Of a stretch of DNA of 64,000 nucleotides, positions 1 to 8,836 are shown piece by piece. The first letter of the stretch is position 1, and each line of letters opens with the position of its first letter. The stretch is from Roseiarcus sp963782255 (GTDB lineage Bacteria; Pseudomonadota; Alphaproteobacteria; Rhizobiales; Beijerinckiaceae): positions 992,001 through 1,056,000 of the forward strand of contig CAWAIS010000002.1 of the NCBI GenBank assembly GCA_963782255.1. Reading direction: 5' to 3'. The position numbers and the translations under genes were made by a program. The notes under the pieces were generated by a model. It was not told the DNA's origin. It did no database searches and saw nothing but the letters and a program-made list of their open reading frames with translations.

Positions 1-213
1 GTCAATACCGCATTGGGCAATATCAAAGCCGCCCTCGTCGGGACCTACCGAGCCGTAGGAGAAAAACACGTCCCTCGATATCTCGCGGAGTTCGAATATC
101 GATTCAATCGCCGATACGAGCTCGAAACCATGACCCCCCGCCTCGCATTCGTTGCGCTGAGGACCCTCCCGATGCCTTACCGCTTGCTAAAACTGGCTGA
201 CGTTGCCGCGTAA
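1..213 (+). pseudogene. IS1595-family transposase, C-terminal fragment
   Basis: The frame is open from the first base and ends with a stop at 211-213, so the window cuts into the gene from its 5' side. The protein holds the end of the DDE domain of ISXO2/IS1595-type transposases: a segment ending HVPRYLAEFEYRFNRRYEL, where the glutamate is the last residue of the DDE triad. It differs clearly from the complete IS1595-family transposase at 40090-41088 (which has DEFTFRFNRR), so it is another element type. Whether the gene is complete to the left of the window cannot be seen. Confidence 0.8.
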
Positions 214-228
214 TCAGGAATCCTAAAG

Positions 229-247
229 CCCCCGGCTCTGCCGGGGG
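229..247. terminator. Hairpin after the transposase fragment
   Basis: Perfect 8-bp inverted repeat CCCCCGGC - TCT - GCCGGGGG starting 15 bases after the transposase stop. There is no clean T-run after it, so it may be a weak terminator or part of the IS end. The next 250 bases, up to the IS110 remnant, show no gene I recognise. Confidence 0.45.
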
Positions 248-505
248 ATACTTACTTACTTTCAAGCCGATATTGCGGCAGAGGCAAGCTCACCGATTTC
301 GTCTGGTCGCGGTTTGGAATACGCTCTGGCGGCGTTCGGTGCATGTAGCCGATCTCAGATTTCGTTCACGCGAAAATCCGCTTCAGTTACCCAATGCGCG
401 CTCCACCTGTCAATCGGCGTCGAACTTTTGGGTGCCTATACCCGCCTTAAGGGGTCAGACGATATGACCACATCGTGGGGCGGACGGGGGCGGTCCGCCT
501 CGACA

Positions 506-552
506 TGTGCAATTGGAGCGAGGGTTGCGCGCTGGGCGCCGATCCTCGCACA
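506..552 (+). other. Structured leader of the IS110 remnant (bridge-RNA candidate)
   Basis: TGTGC (506-510) can pair with GCACA (548-552), and inside it GAGG (520-523) with CCTC (544-547). The same arrangement, with different but still pairing bases, sits just before the intact IS110 gene at 42275-42329 (TATGCA with TGCATA, GAGG with CCTC). Both are followed by a conserved GGAGACGGG stretch that provides the ribosome-binding site. IS110-family elements are known to carry structured non-coding bridge RNAs; whether this is part of one is inference. Confidence 0.4.
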
Positions 553-566
553 GGGAGACGGGCAGG

Positions 567-1294
567 ATGAACTATAACGCTTATGTTGGGCTCGAAGTCC
601 ATAAGGTGACGATCGCGATTGCTATCGCGGAAGCGGACATAGGTGGCGAGGTTCGCTTCTTTGGCGAAATTGCGAACAGCCCCGACGCCGTTGCGTCGAT
701 ACGCTGGCGCGGTCTAGAAGCGAAGTCACCGCGTGTGGCTTGGCAACCAGACGTTCAAGCACCCAGCGCAACAGATTGCCTTTCAGACCCATCTCAACGC
801 CATGGACCAGGCGGTCGAGCGCAAGGTCGCCATCGAGGCGCAGATAACGGCGCTCTTGCCGAACTGGTCGTTGGGGCCGGTCGTGAAGGCCCTCCAGGCG
901 CTGCGCGGCGTCGCTCTTGCGGTGGCGGCGGGGGTGATTGCGGAGATCGGCGACCTAAGGCGCTTCGATAACCCGCGCCAGTTGCTGGCCTATCTCGGCC
1001 TCGTCCCCGGTGAGCGCTCAAGCGGCGAAAAGCGTCGCCCGACCAGGGCAGGCAGCATTGTCGCGCGCAAACTGATTGTCGAAGCCGCCTGGGCCTACCG
1101 GATGCCCGCGACGGTGGGACACAGGGCATTCAGCGTCGGCACGACGGGCTCCCCGGGGAAACCCGCTCCATCGCATGGAAGGCGCAAGTCCGACTTTGCG
1201 CTCGATATCTCGATACCGGCAAATGCTGGCGAGACGGAAGACGGCGCCGATCGTGATCACTGCCGTTGCGCGGGAACTCGTCGGGTTCAACTGA
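567..1294 (+). pseudogene. IS110-family transposase remnant
   Basis: The start is an ATG at 567 with GGGAG before it, and the protein begins with the family signature VGLEVHK (intact relatives have GLDVHK, so the first catalytic acid is altered). Compared with the intact copy at 42341-43450, about 130 internal residues are missing. The frame changes near 730 and again near 1120. The C-terminal Transposase_20 part is recognisable (LLPNWSLGPVVKALQALRG, then RQLLAYLGLVPGERSSG), and the last frame ends with TAVARELVGFN. Non-functional. Confidence 0.85.
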
Positions 1295-1437
1295 CCGACC
1301 GGCAAGGCAAGCGTGACAAACGAGGCGATGGCCAGGGCGTCGACGCCGGCTTGGGGAATCCTCCTCCGAAAATTGGCAGCGGCAGAGCCGATCTCCGCGG
1401 GTCAGACCCAGGCAGCCCCACGACGTACACTTGGCAT

Positions 1438-1477
1438 GCGGTAGCCAACCCGCGAATAAGAAACTGCTCAACGGTCG
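1438..1477 (+). repeat. Conserved 3' block of the IS110 element, remnant copy
   Basis: Forty bases about 145 bases after the remnant's last codon match 43633-43672, behind the intact IS110 gene, at 32 of 40 positions. The best part is GCGGTA-CCAACCCGCG. It lies outside any coding frame in both places, so it is a non-coding part of the element, either its right end or a guide-RNA segment. Confidence 0.6.
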
Positions 1478-1861
1478 CGAAAGCGCCGGCGCCCTGACCC
1501 TCGCCCCGATGCTGACGAAATCAATGCGCTAACCGAGCCCGGCGCAACCCGTGCCGAGGAAGCGCGCTCGCACGTCCCCGGATCACAGACATTCGGGCGT
1601 GGCCGCCGACCGACGCCCCTCCCCCTCCGCCATGGGGCCTCCCGCTGACCAAGCTGCGAAGGCCATCCGATCAAGAGGGGGCTTAGGAGACTGCGTAGAG
1701 AGGGGCCACAGGGACCACGCGCGGACGATGTCGCCGTTCTCCCTGAGGCTCGCGACAAGTATGGTCTCAGTAACTGGCCAAACAAGACGTCGAAATCGGC
1801 AGGCGCGTCATGACAATGAAGCCCGCCGCGCTCGCCCGCCTTCCTGATGTCCACCCGCCCC
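1478..1861. other. No gene recognised between the IS110 and cyclase remnants
   Basis: High-GC sequence. Its open frames are short, arginine- and proline-rich and match no family I know. It probably contains decayed sequence between two pseudogenes. Confidence 0.5.
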
Positions 1862-2350
1862 CTACTCCCCGGCGCCATCAGCCTCGAGCACATGAAGCTC
1901 GAGCGCGCGCTCCTTGCCGCGCATCTCGAGCGCCCCGAGCCTGCGCTGTGTGACGCCCGGAGGGAGCGCGGCGAGGCCGGTCGAGCAAGGCTGCGAACGC
2001 CAGCACGCGATTGTCGGTCTCGCGGCACGCCTGCTGGATCCGCGCGGCTGTGTTCATCGTGTCGCCGATCAGCGCGATCTCCTTCTTCATGTAGCCGAGC
2101 TCGCCGACGGCGACCGGCCGCAGTGAAGGCCGGCCCGGAAGTCGGCGACAAGACCGAACTCGCGCTCGTAAGCGGGCGCTTGCGCGCGAAGCCGGTCGAG
2201 AGCGGCGAAACAGGCGCGGACGCATGCCGACTCGTTCATGCCCGGAGCGAGCCGCCCGGTCGCGATGACCTCATCACCAACGTATTTGTGGATTTCGCCG
2301 CCGGCTTCGACGATGGCGAGCGGCCGGTCGCCCGCCGCCGGTCCCGAGGG
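1862..2350 (-). pseudogene. Class III adenylate/guanylate cyclase, catalytic domain remnant
   Basis: Read on the minus strand across at least two frameshifts, the sequence gives recognisable cyclase blocks: GGEIHKYVGDEVIATG (metal-binding aspartate region), then FRAGLHCGP, then GELGYMKKEIALIGDTMNTAARIQQ (given here in parts), and finally LGALEMRGKERALELHVLE before a TAG at 1862-1864. The frame breaks near 2125 in the GLHCGP-VAVGEL junction and again near 1975. The N-terminal half is not recognisable upstream of about 2350. This C-terminal style is typical of the stand-alone cyclase domains found in many copies in Rhizobiales. Non-functional. Confidence 0.75.
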
Positions 2351-2648
2351 CGACGCCGTCGCCGCGGCTCTCGCGGTAGCCGCGATGCTGCGCCCGTCTG
2401 GTCCTCGGAAAAGCGGGTCGGTGCGTCATTCATTCCTTTTAGACTCCGCTCCGACTGCGACGCACTTCACCACCGACGCCGAGCGAGCACAACGTCGGGC
2501 GTTGGCAGCTCGACTCCGCGGAATACATCGTCATCGTTCGCGTTGTCGGCGTCGATCCTTCGACACCGATTCGCCGCCGGCCGCGGAGGCGTTCGACGTG
2601 AGCCTCGCGCCGATCGTCGCCCGTCGTGTTCAACTCAGCGCTCGTGGC

Positions 2649-3014
2649 CTACTTCAAGTTGCTGAGAATGGCGGCGCAGGCTTGCGGCACGCCGGAATCG
2701 ACCTCCTTGCTCCCAGGCATAATCGCCCAGCCGCCTTTTTCGACATACGCCGCCTGTTGCCATGAGTTGGTCTTTTTCAGCTCCGTGAGATTGTTGGCGG
2801 CGTCGGCGCTGCGTTGGAACTGGTCGACGCAGATCGGCGCAATCGCCGCGACCACGGCGCTGCTGGCGGTGCTGTCCGCCAACGTCTTCGCCGTGCTTCC
2901 AAGCATCCACCCGCCCCAGCCGAAGCCGATGGCGAGAGTCGCGACGGCGCCGACGGCAGCGCCTTGCAGGAGCCGCTTCAGCGATTCTCCCTGGTACCAA
3001 GCAGATGTTGGCAT
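2649..3014 (-). CDS. Conserved hypothetical membrane-associated protein
   Basis: A protein of 121 residues, function not known. I chose ATG 3014 because GGGAGGAAAG lies directly before it; a longer frame exists upstream but has no such site. Residues about 14-35 (LLQGAAVGAVATLAIGFGWGG) form one hydrophobic segment of transmembrane length. The rest is small and polar, with two cysteines and a tryptophan-rich middle (NSWQQAAYVEKGGWAIMPGS). A minus-strand sigma70-like -10 (GATAAT) can be read around 3075. The good start site and intact frame suggest it is alive although its left neighbour is a pseudogene. Confidence 0.65.
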   Translation of the reverse strand: MPTSAWYQGESLKRLLQGAAVGAVATLAIGFGWGGWMLGSTAKTLADSTASSAVVAAIAPICVDQFQRSADAANNLTELKKTNSWQQAAYVEKGGWAIMPGSKEVDSGVPQACAAILSNLK

Positions 3015-3462
3015 GAGACTTTCCTCCCAATTTGGGGAGGAAGGATTCCTCCCCTCCGAACATGGCGCGACAATTATCGAAGAGGATCGCAGGGTTGGCG
3101 CGATCCTGCCTTCGTCGGGCGATCGACAACCCGTCCCGCCCGCCTGGCATGGCCGGAACATCCTTCCTATTCTGCATTTAGGCGAGATGCCTGGGACGCC
3201 GGCAGCTAAAGCGAAACCTATCCACTTTGAAGAGTACCTGACCGGAGATCGCTAAGGATAGAGTCGGAAACTACTCAGACCGGCGTCGATGCGACGCTAG
3301 TCGGGTTTCGGCATCAATCGCGATGCGCCAAACCACGGCTTTTCCTCGGCCTCACGCCCGGCCCGTCGCCGTTCTCGCCGACGAAGATCACCCCGGCTAT
3401 TTGTAGGTGGAGGGACTGCGCTATTTCAACGGCATGATTTATGACTTGAGCGGCCGCTGTCT
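3015..3462. other. Intergenic stretch of about 450 bases
   Basis: No convincing gene. It holds the first copy of the 14-bp motif TCGGAAACTACTCA (3264-3277) and possible promoter sequence for the minus-strand gene ending at 2649. Confidence 0.5.
3264..3277 (-). repeat. 14-bp motif, copy 1
   Basis: TCGGAAACTACTCA on the plus strand (TGAGTAGTTTCCGA on the minus strand), identical to copy 2 at 4560-4573 and one base different from copy 3 at 5417-5430. It lies about 250 bases before the minus-strand gene at 2649-3014. Confidence 0.6.
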
Positions 3463-4017
3463 TTATGGGCGCGGCGTCACTGTTGTGGCGTCGTCGACGC
3501 GAGGCGCCAATGGAATCGGGCCAGCCCCACGTGCAGGCGACAATAACGCTGAGATCGCGAAGACGATGAGAATCATGATGGCGAAGGCGCTCAGGGCCAT
3601 GAGGATCTGCGTCTGCCGTAAGCCGGTTGACCCTAGTACGCTATCCGAGGAGCCGACATTGAAATTATTGGCTCTCGGCAACAGTGCAACGAGATCAGCG
3701 GCGCTCGTCTTGGCAGGAATAACACCGGCCGGCTCGTCCGGCAGCTCCTCAATCAATGCTGTCAATCGCAGGACAGCCGCTGCCCTCGGCATTCGCGCCA
3801 GACTCGCGGCTTCTAGCCAGGGATCGACATTGAGCCGCACAAGCGCGGAAAGGACGCTGAGCCCTGTTCCATTTCGATCCTCGCCAACCGACGCGCAGAG
3901 GAATTTGTCGAACTCCGGCCCGATGAGAGGCGTCAGGGCGGCATGGGTCATGTCAATACCCGATTTCCCTTCTTGAATGCGGAAGCCAATCGGCGGAGAG
4001 ACCATGTCGTTCCCCAT
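3463..4017 (-). CDS. Conserved hypothetical protein with a C-terminal membrane anchor
   Basis: A soluble N-terminal part contains the run GPEFDKFLCASVGEDRNGTGL followed by LSALVRLNVDPWLEAASLARMP (given here in pieces), a pattern I associate with uncharacterised Rhizobiales proteins. A single hydrophobic segment near the C-terminus (ILMALSAFAIMILIVFAISALL) is followed by a proline-rich tail. It may be a tail-anchored inner-membrane protein. The start is uncertain: ATG 4017 has a weak ribosome site, and ATG 3951 (MTHAALTPLIG), with AAGGG further upstream, is equally possible and fits the conserved part better. The function is unknown. Confidence 0.6.
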   Translation of the reverse strand: MGNDMVSPPIGFRIQEGKSGIDMTHAALTPLIGPEFDKFLCASVGEDRNGTGLSVLSALVRLNVDPWLEAASLARMPRAAAVLRLTALIEELPDEPAGVIPAKTSAADLVALLPRANNFNVGSSDSVLGSTGLRQTQILMALSAFAIMILIVFAISALLSPARGAGPIPLAPRVDDATTVTPRP

Positions 4018-4053
4018 CGACCGTTGCAGATATGGGCGCGACGGCAGAGGCCG

Positions 4054-4479
4054 TTAGACCCTGGTTATCCGGTCCGCGTTGAACTTGGCGGTAGACACCG
4101 ACTCTGCGGGAGGGTCGCACGTCGCCGCCGTTGCGAGCGCCCTCTGAATCGCCTGATCCAGGTCCGACACGCGGAAGGGCTTTCGCATGAGGACGGTGTC
4201 CGGTCCCCACGAAACGCCGCTCAATGCATCGCCCGTCACGAAAACATGCGGGACAAAGCCCCTTCGGAGAATCTCTTTGACCGCCGCGACGCCGCTCGCT
4301 TCGCCGAGTCCGACGTCGACGATCATCAGATCCGGGCGCCAATGCGAAGCGGCGGCCACTGCCTTGGCGACATTGGTCTCCACGGCGCAGACCGCGTGGC
4401 CGAGACCCTCGAGCGTTTCCGCAAGCAATCCACCGATCATCGCGTCGTCCTCCACGACGAGGGTGCGAAGCGCTTTCAT
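4054..4479 (-). CDS. Single-domain response regulator (receiver)
   Basis: A 141-residue receiver domain with no output domain. The acidic pair is in VVEDDAM, the phospho-acceptor aspartate in LMIVDVGLG (about residue 55) and the conserved lysine in LMRKPF. Such stand-alone receivers pass phosphate between kinases or act on a partner protein. ATG 4479 is preceded by GGGGAGG, and its ATGA overlaps the stop of the small frame at 4476-4709, suggesting translational coupling and a shared transcript with the DUF883/holin-like genes upstream. The hybrid-type kinase at 5560 is a possible partner, but that gene is truncated. Confidence 0.85.
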   Translation of the reverse strand: MKALRTLVVEDDAMIGGLLAETLEGLGHAVCAVETNVAKAVAAASHWRPDLMIVDVGLGEASGVAAVKEILRRGFVPHVFVTGDALSGVSWGPDTVLMRKPFRVSDLDQAIQRALATAATCDPPAESVSTAKFNADRITRV

Positions 4480-4709
4480 CGAATGACCTCCCCGCCCCGG
4501 GGTTGTAGGATAGACGTGTCCGAAGCCATGATACGGACCGCCGGTCGCCAAGAGCACCCTCGGAAACTACTCATGCCGCGACGATGGGGCTGCGGCGAAG
4601 GACTTGCGGCGGGGTCTAGTTTTCGGCGCCTTAAGAAGACGCCCCCGAGAAGAGCGGCGATCAGCGTGAGTGCGGCGTGTCGGCGGAAAAAGCTTGCCCC
4701 CCCCGCCAC
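4476..4709 (-). CDS. Possible small membrane protein (third gene of the DUF883/holin set)
   Basis: The frame starts with GTG inside the end of the holin-like gene and begins with a short amphipathic part, then one hydrophobic helix (HAALTLIAALLGGVFL) and arginines. This matches the small third partner that often follows DUF883 and holin-like genes. Its stop overlaps the start of the receiver gene by four bases. Against it, there is no good ribosome site at the GTG, the second half is low in structure, and the second copy of the 14-bp motif lies within it. It may be real only up to the helix. Confidence 0.3.
   Translation of the reverse strand: MAGGASFFRRHAALTLIAALLGGVFLRRRKLDPAASPSPQPHRRGMSSFRGCSWRPAVRIMASDTSILQPRGGEVIR
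4560..4573 (-). repeat. 14-bp motif, copy 2
   Basis: TCGGAAACTACTCA, identical to copy 1. It lies 81 bases before the start of the receiver gene at 4054-4479 and inside the doubtful small frame 4476-4709. Confidence 0.6.
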
Positions 4710-5041
4710 AGCGACCCGTCAACCTCGACGCTTGGAGCCGGCGACCGCGCGCGCGATTCGCGGGTGCGCAGCTCAAAGACGAATGCGGCGAACCCGACGG
4801 CACAAAGAACGGCCGTGTTCACCAGCAGTGCGCCTGCGGCGCCAAGCATGGGCGCGGAGTAAATCCAAAGAGCGACAAGCGCGCAGCCCAGAGCAGTCAC
4901 GGTGCAGAGAAGAGCGAACAGCTGCAAGAGTTCGATGCGCACGAAATATCCCGTCGGTCCCGGCTCGGCGCGCGCTGCGCCGGCCTGAAGGGGTGCGAGA
5001 GCAATCTTGACGAGATCGCTCGCTGAAGAGGCCTGGCTCAC
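4661..5041 (-). CDS. Small holin-like (phage holin superfamily III type) membrane protein
   Basis: A 126-residue protein. Two hydrophobic helices (about residues 35-62 and 65-92: LLQLFALLCTVTALGCALVALW and LGAAGALLVNTAVLCAVGFAAF, in parts) follow a soluble N-terminus that begins SASDLVKIALAPL. This layout fits the holin-like partner usually encoded next to DUF883 proteins. The start ATG overlaps the DUF883 stop by four bases, so the two are translationally coupled. In alphaproteobacteria such pairs are commonly part of stress regulons; the actual role is unknown. Confidence 0.65.
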   Translation of the reverse strand: MSQASSASDLVKIALAPLQAGAARAEPGPTGYFVRIELLQLFALLCTVTALGCALVALWIYSAPMLGAAGALLVNTAVLCAVGFAAFVFELRTRESRARSPAPSVEVDGSLWRGGQAFSADTPHSR

Positions 5042-5331
5042 CGCCGAAGCACGCGAGCGCCGATGTAGCCGATCCCGACCGCGATCATCAACGCGACAAA
5101 GGGCTGCTTTTCGACGAAGACGCTGATTGCCTTGGCCGAGCGCTCGCGTTCCGCTCCAGCCTGTTGGCGGAGGCTCCGCACGCTCCGATCAATTTGGTCG
5201 GCGACGTTCTGAACTGAGTTCGTCGCTCCGCCTTTGATGTGCTCGATCAGGCTCGCGACGTCGCGCTTCAACGCGACAAGATCCTCGCGAAGCACCGCGA
5301 GATCCGGATCTGCGTTCATCGATTCGCTCAT
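5038..5331 (-). CDS. DUF883 family protein (ElaB/YqjD-like)
   Basis: A 97-residue protein with a charged helical N-terminal two-thirds (LREDLVALKRDVASLIEHIK) and one C-terminal hydrophobic segment (FVALMIAVGIGYIGARVL) ending in RR. This is the typical layout of DUF883, whose E. coli members ElaB and YqjD are C-tail-anchored inner-membrane proteins linked to stationary phase. It is the first gene of a minus-strand operon with the holin-like gene, and the third copy of the 14-bp motif lies 86 bases before its start. Confidence 0.8.
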   Translation of the reverse strand: MSESMNADPDLAVLREDLVALKRDVASLIEHIKGGATNSVQNVADQIDRSVRSLRQQAGAERERSAKAISVFVEKQPFVALMIAVGIGYIGARVLRR

Positions 5332-5416
5332 GTCCGCCAGTCTCCCATCGTCGCGAAACCTTCGGCCACGGCGATGCAGATGCGACTATGATTGAGGTCT
5401 CCCGGCTGGGAAAGAT

Positions 5417-5430
5417 TCGGAAATTACTCA
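5417..5430. repeat. 14-bp motif, copy 3
   Basis: TCGGAAATTACTCA, one base different from the other two copies. It lies between the divergent DUF883 gene (start 5331) and the CheB/CheR-kinase gene (start about 5560). Confidence 0.6.
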
Positions 5431-5559
5431 TCCCCGGGTTTGCGTTCGACACGCGTCGAGCAGTCGGCCTGCTTCCAAATGGGTCGTAATCGCGTGCAAA
5501 TTCTGCTATTGGCTCTTGCCACTTCCATTGGAGCGTTGTTCTTCGAGAAAAAACGCCGA

Positions 5560-8500
5560 ATGCCTGGACGACGTCGGCATCAACCCAAGACGGATCGGCC
5601 GCGTTGGCTTCAAAGCCCTATCTCCGCCAGCAGCCGCGTGGAATTTCCGATCGTCGCTATCGGCGCCTCGGCCGGCGGCCTTGACGCCTGCAGGAAGCTT
5701 TTGGACGCGCTTCCGCCGACCAACGGCATGGCCTTCATCATCGTGCAGCACCTCGACCCGAGCCATGATAGCATGCTGGTGGATCTGCTTGCGGGCCATA
5801 CGTCGATGCCGGTCCTGCTGGCGACCGACGGAATGGCGATCGAACGCGAGCGCGTCTATGTCATTCCGCCTGGCGTCTATCTCTCGGCCGACGACAAGGG
5901 AGCGTTGCGGCTTTCGAAGCCGCAGGCGCGACATGGCGCGCGACTCCCTTTCGACTTCCTGTTGAATTCTCTGGCTCGCGAATATGGGGCGCGCGCTGTC
6001 TGCGTGGTCCTTTCGGGAACCGGCGCCGACGGCAGCCTCGGCCTGAAAGCGGTCAAGGACAAAGGCGGCCTCGTCATCGCGCAGGACTTCAGCGAAGCCG
6101 ACTACGACGGCATGCCCCGCAGCGCCGTCGCAACCGGAGCAGTGGATCTCGTGCTCCGCGCCGCAAAAATCGCCGAGGCGCTGGTCGCGCGCGAACGAGG
6201 CCGCGTCTTTGTGCCCGAGCCGCCGAAATCCCGCGCGCAAAAGTCGCTGGAGGATTTGCTGCCGGACATGGTCGCTCTCCTGCGCACGAAGACGGTCCAC
6301 GACTTCTCGCTTTACAAGCACGGGACGCTCGAGCGGCGCGTCGAGCGGCGTATGGCCCTCGCGGGGGTCAAAACCGCCGCCAATTATCTCGACCTCTTGC
6401 TTCGCGACGCCAACGAACGCGATCAGCTCTCCAGAGATTTGCTGATCAACGTCACGGGCTTCTTTCGGGACGCGGCCGTATTCGATTTTCTGGCCAAGAG
6501 CGTTATTCCCGACCTTGTCCGCGACCACCCGCTCGATCGACCGCTGAGAATCTGGGTCGCTGGTTGCAGTTCCGGCGAGGAAACCTATTCCCTCGCCATG
6601 CTTTTTCGCGAGCAGATCGACGCTTCGAAGCGCGAGATCAAATTGCAGATATTCGCAAGCGACGTCGATCCCGACGCGGTGGCGAGCGCTCGCGACGGCC
6701 TCTATCCCGACTCGATCGAGGCCGACGTTTCGCCAAAGCGATTGGCCCGGTTTTTCTCCAAGGAGGATCGCAATTACCGGGTCTCGGCCGAACTGCGCTC
6801 GAACGTCGTGTTCACGGTGCACGACGTGCTCGCCGACCCGCCATTCGCGCGTCTCGATTTCGTGTCGTGTCGCAACCTTCTGATCTACCTTCTGCCGGAG
6901 GCGCAGGCCAAGGTCATCTCGATCATCCACTTCGCGTTGCGCGACGGCGGCCTTTTGCTGGTCGGCGACGCCGAGACGATCGGGGTGGCCGACGGTCGGT
7001 TCGCCGTCATCTCCAAACCTCAGCGCATTTACCGGCGCGTCCGCGTCGCCCGACCGGGCGATTTCGGTCTGTCCTCGGGCGCCGGCGACGGCTCCCGGCT
7101 GCGCGCGCGTCCTGGCCCGGCGCCCGTGCCTTCGCGCCAGATCGAGCTCGCCGAACTGTGTCGACGAATGGTCTTGGAAGCCTACGGTCCGGCTGCGGTG
7201 TTGATCAACGGCAAACTCGAATGCCTCCACTTCCAAGGACCGATAGATCGTTATCTCAAGGTCGCATCGGGCCGCCCCGCGCATGAATTGATCGCCATGG
7301 CGCGCGAGGGCGTGCGCACGAAGCTGAGATCGGCGGTCCAGCGCGCGCTGCGCGAGAACGTGCGAGTCGTCGTGCCCGGCGGGCGGACGAAAGGCGAGGC
7401 CGGCGCCTCGCCATTTAGCATCGTCGTCACGCCGGCGCCGAGTGAGCGCGAAGACTTGTTGCTGGTCTGCTTTGTCGAGGAGCCGGAGCCCCAGGTCGCC
7501 GCGGGCGGCAGCATAGCGCCGGCTGACGTTCCGCGCGTTGTTGAGCTCGAACGGGAGCTCGAAGCGACAAAAAACGAACTCCAGAACACCATCCGCAACC
7601 TCGAGATCTCGAGCGAAGAGCAAATGGCGGTCAACGAGGAGGCGTTGTCGGTCAACGAGGAATATCAGTCGACGAACGAGGAACTGCTCGCCTCCAAGGA
7701 GGAGCTTCAATCGCTCAACGAAGAGCTGACGGCACTCAACAGCCAACTCCAGGAAACGCTCGAACGTCAGCGCACGACCGCGGACGATTTGCAGAACGTC
7801 CTTTACAGCACCAAGGTCGCGACGATTTTCCTCGACACGCGCTTCAACATCCGCTTTTTCACGCCCGCGACAAAAGCGCTTTTCAACGTGATTTCAAGCG
7901 ACGTGGGCCGCCCGCTCGCGGACCTCAAATCGCTCGCCGCCGACGACGCTCTCCTCGACGAGGCCGAAACAGTCCTTAAGCGTCAAACGCCGGTCGAGCG
8001 GGAAATCCAGGGTCAGAACGGCGCATGGTTCGTGCGCCGGATCATGCCGTACCGCGCCAGCGACGAGAAGACCGAAGGCGTCGTCATCACCTATGAAGAC
8101 GTAACCGAACGGCGGCGCACGGCGGATGCGCTGAGCGCCGCCACGCGTCAGGCCGAATCGGCGAACATCGCCAAGACGCGCTTTCTTGCAGCGGCGAGCC
8201 ACGATCTGCGACAGCCATTGCAATCGCTCGCCCTCCTCCAGGGCTTGCTGGCAAAGCGAGTCGTCGGTGAACGGGCTCAGCAGTTAGTCCAAGGCATCGA
8301 TGAAGCTTTGGGCGCCATGACCGGCATGCTGAATACGCTGCTCGACATCAATCGGATCGAAGTGGGCGCCGTTGAGCCCGAAATCGTCGACGTCCCCGTG
8401 AACGGCCTGTTCGACCGTCTGAGGGACGAATTGACCTACCACGCGCAGGCGGCAGGCCTCGGTTTACGCATCATGCCCTGCGCGCTGTCCATTCGAAGCG

Positions 8501-8702
8501 ATCCGGGGCTGCTCGAGCAGATGATCCGCAACCTGATCTCGAACGCCCTGAGATACACCAAGCGCGGCAGGGTCCTCGTGGGATGCCGACGGCGCGATGG
8601 CAAATTGCGCATCGAGATCTGGGACACCGGGATCGGCATCCCCCAGTCGGAGTTGCGGGCGATCTTCGACGAATACCATCAGGTGGACAACCCCGCCCGC
8701 CA
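5560..8702 (+). pseudogene. CheB-CheR-PAS-histidine kinase, truncated in the ATPase domain
   Basis: Domains in order (residues from ATG 5560): CheB methylesterase about 30-215 (GASAGG serine, IVQHLDPSHD histidine, GTGADGSLG aspartate); CheR methyltransferase about 235-500 (AGCSSGEETYS SAM-binding loop); a long coiled coil about 655-745 rich in NEE/SNEEL repeats; a PAS domain about 750-850; and a dimerisation domain with the phospho-histidine in AASHDLRQPL (about 881). The N box (RNLISNALRYTK) and G1 box (DTGIGIP) of the ATPase are present. The family sequence stops after EYHQVDNPAR near 8702, before the G2 box, and the frame runs on to 9174 in unrelated sequence. Kinase activity should be lost, although the CheB and CheR parts are intact. 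The frame also extends upstream to 5392. ATG 5560 fits the domain start but has only a weak GAGAAA site. Confidence 0.85.
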
Positions 8703-8836
8703 GCGAAGGCCGTCGTCAAAATCGCAAGAAAGAACAGGCCGCCAAGAAAGAAGGTCTTCGCATCGGACGGCAGAGGCATATCCGCCAATAATTCTTCGGG
8801 CGCTTCAATCTCAGGCGGCTGATCCGAATCCAACAT
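8697..8836 (-). pseudogene. AI-2E family transporter, N-terminal stump
   Basis: From ATG 8836 the minus strand encodes MLDSDQPPEIEAPEEL, then PLPSDAKTFFLGGLFFLAIL, the usual N-terminus of AI-2E/PerM-type transporters with the first half of the first membrane helix. Family similarity ends after LTTAFAG at about 8700, exactly where the kinase on the other strand loses its similarity. The gene keeps under 50 of its roughly 370 residues, so it is dead. The 230 bases between this start and the GlsB gene hold no gene I recognise. Confidence 0.65.

Noticed and set aside
3943..5010. Open frame of 355 codons on the plus strand
   Set aside because: Antisense to the receiver and holin-like genes, arginine-rich, no domain.
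5419..5445. EcfG-type promoter (GGAA ... CGTT) in the third 14-bp motif
   Set aside because: The spacing is about 19 bases rather than the usual 16-17, and the other two motif copies have no CGTT at any fitting distance.
5506..7746. Open frame of 746 codons on the minus strand
   Set aside because: It is antisense to the CheB-CheR-kinase gene, rich in arginine, aspartate, valine and histidine, and has no domain; a GC-rich shadow.
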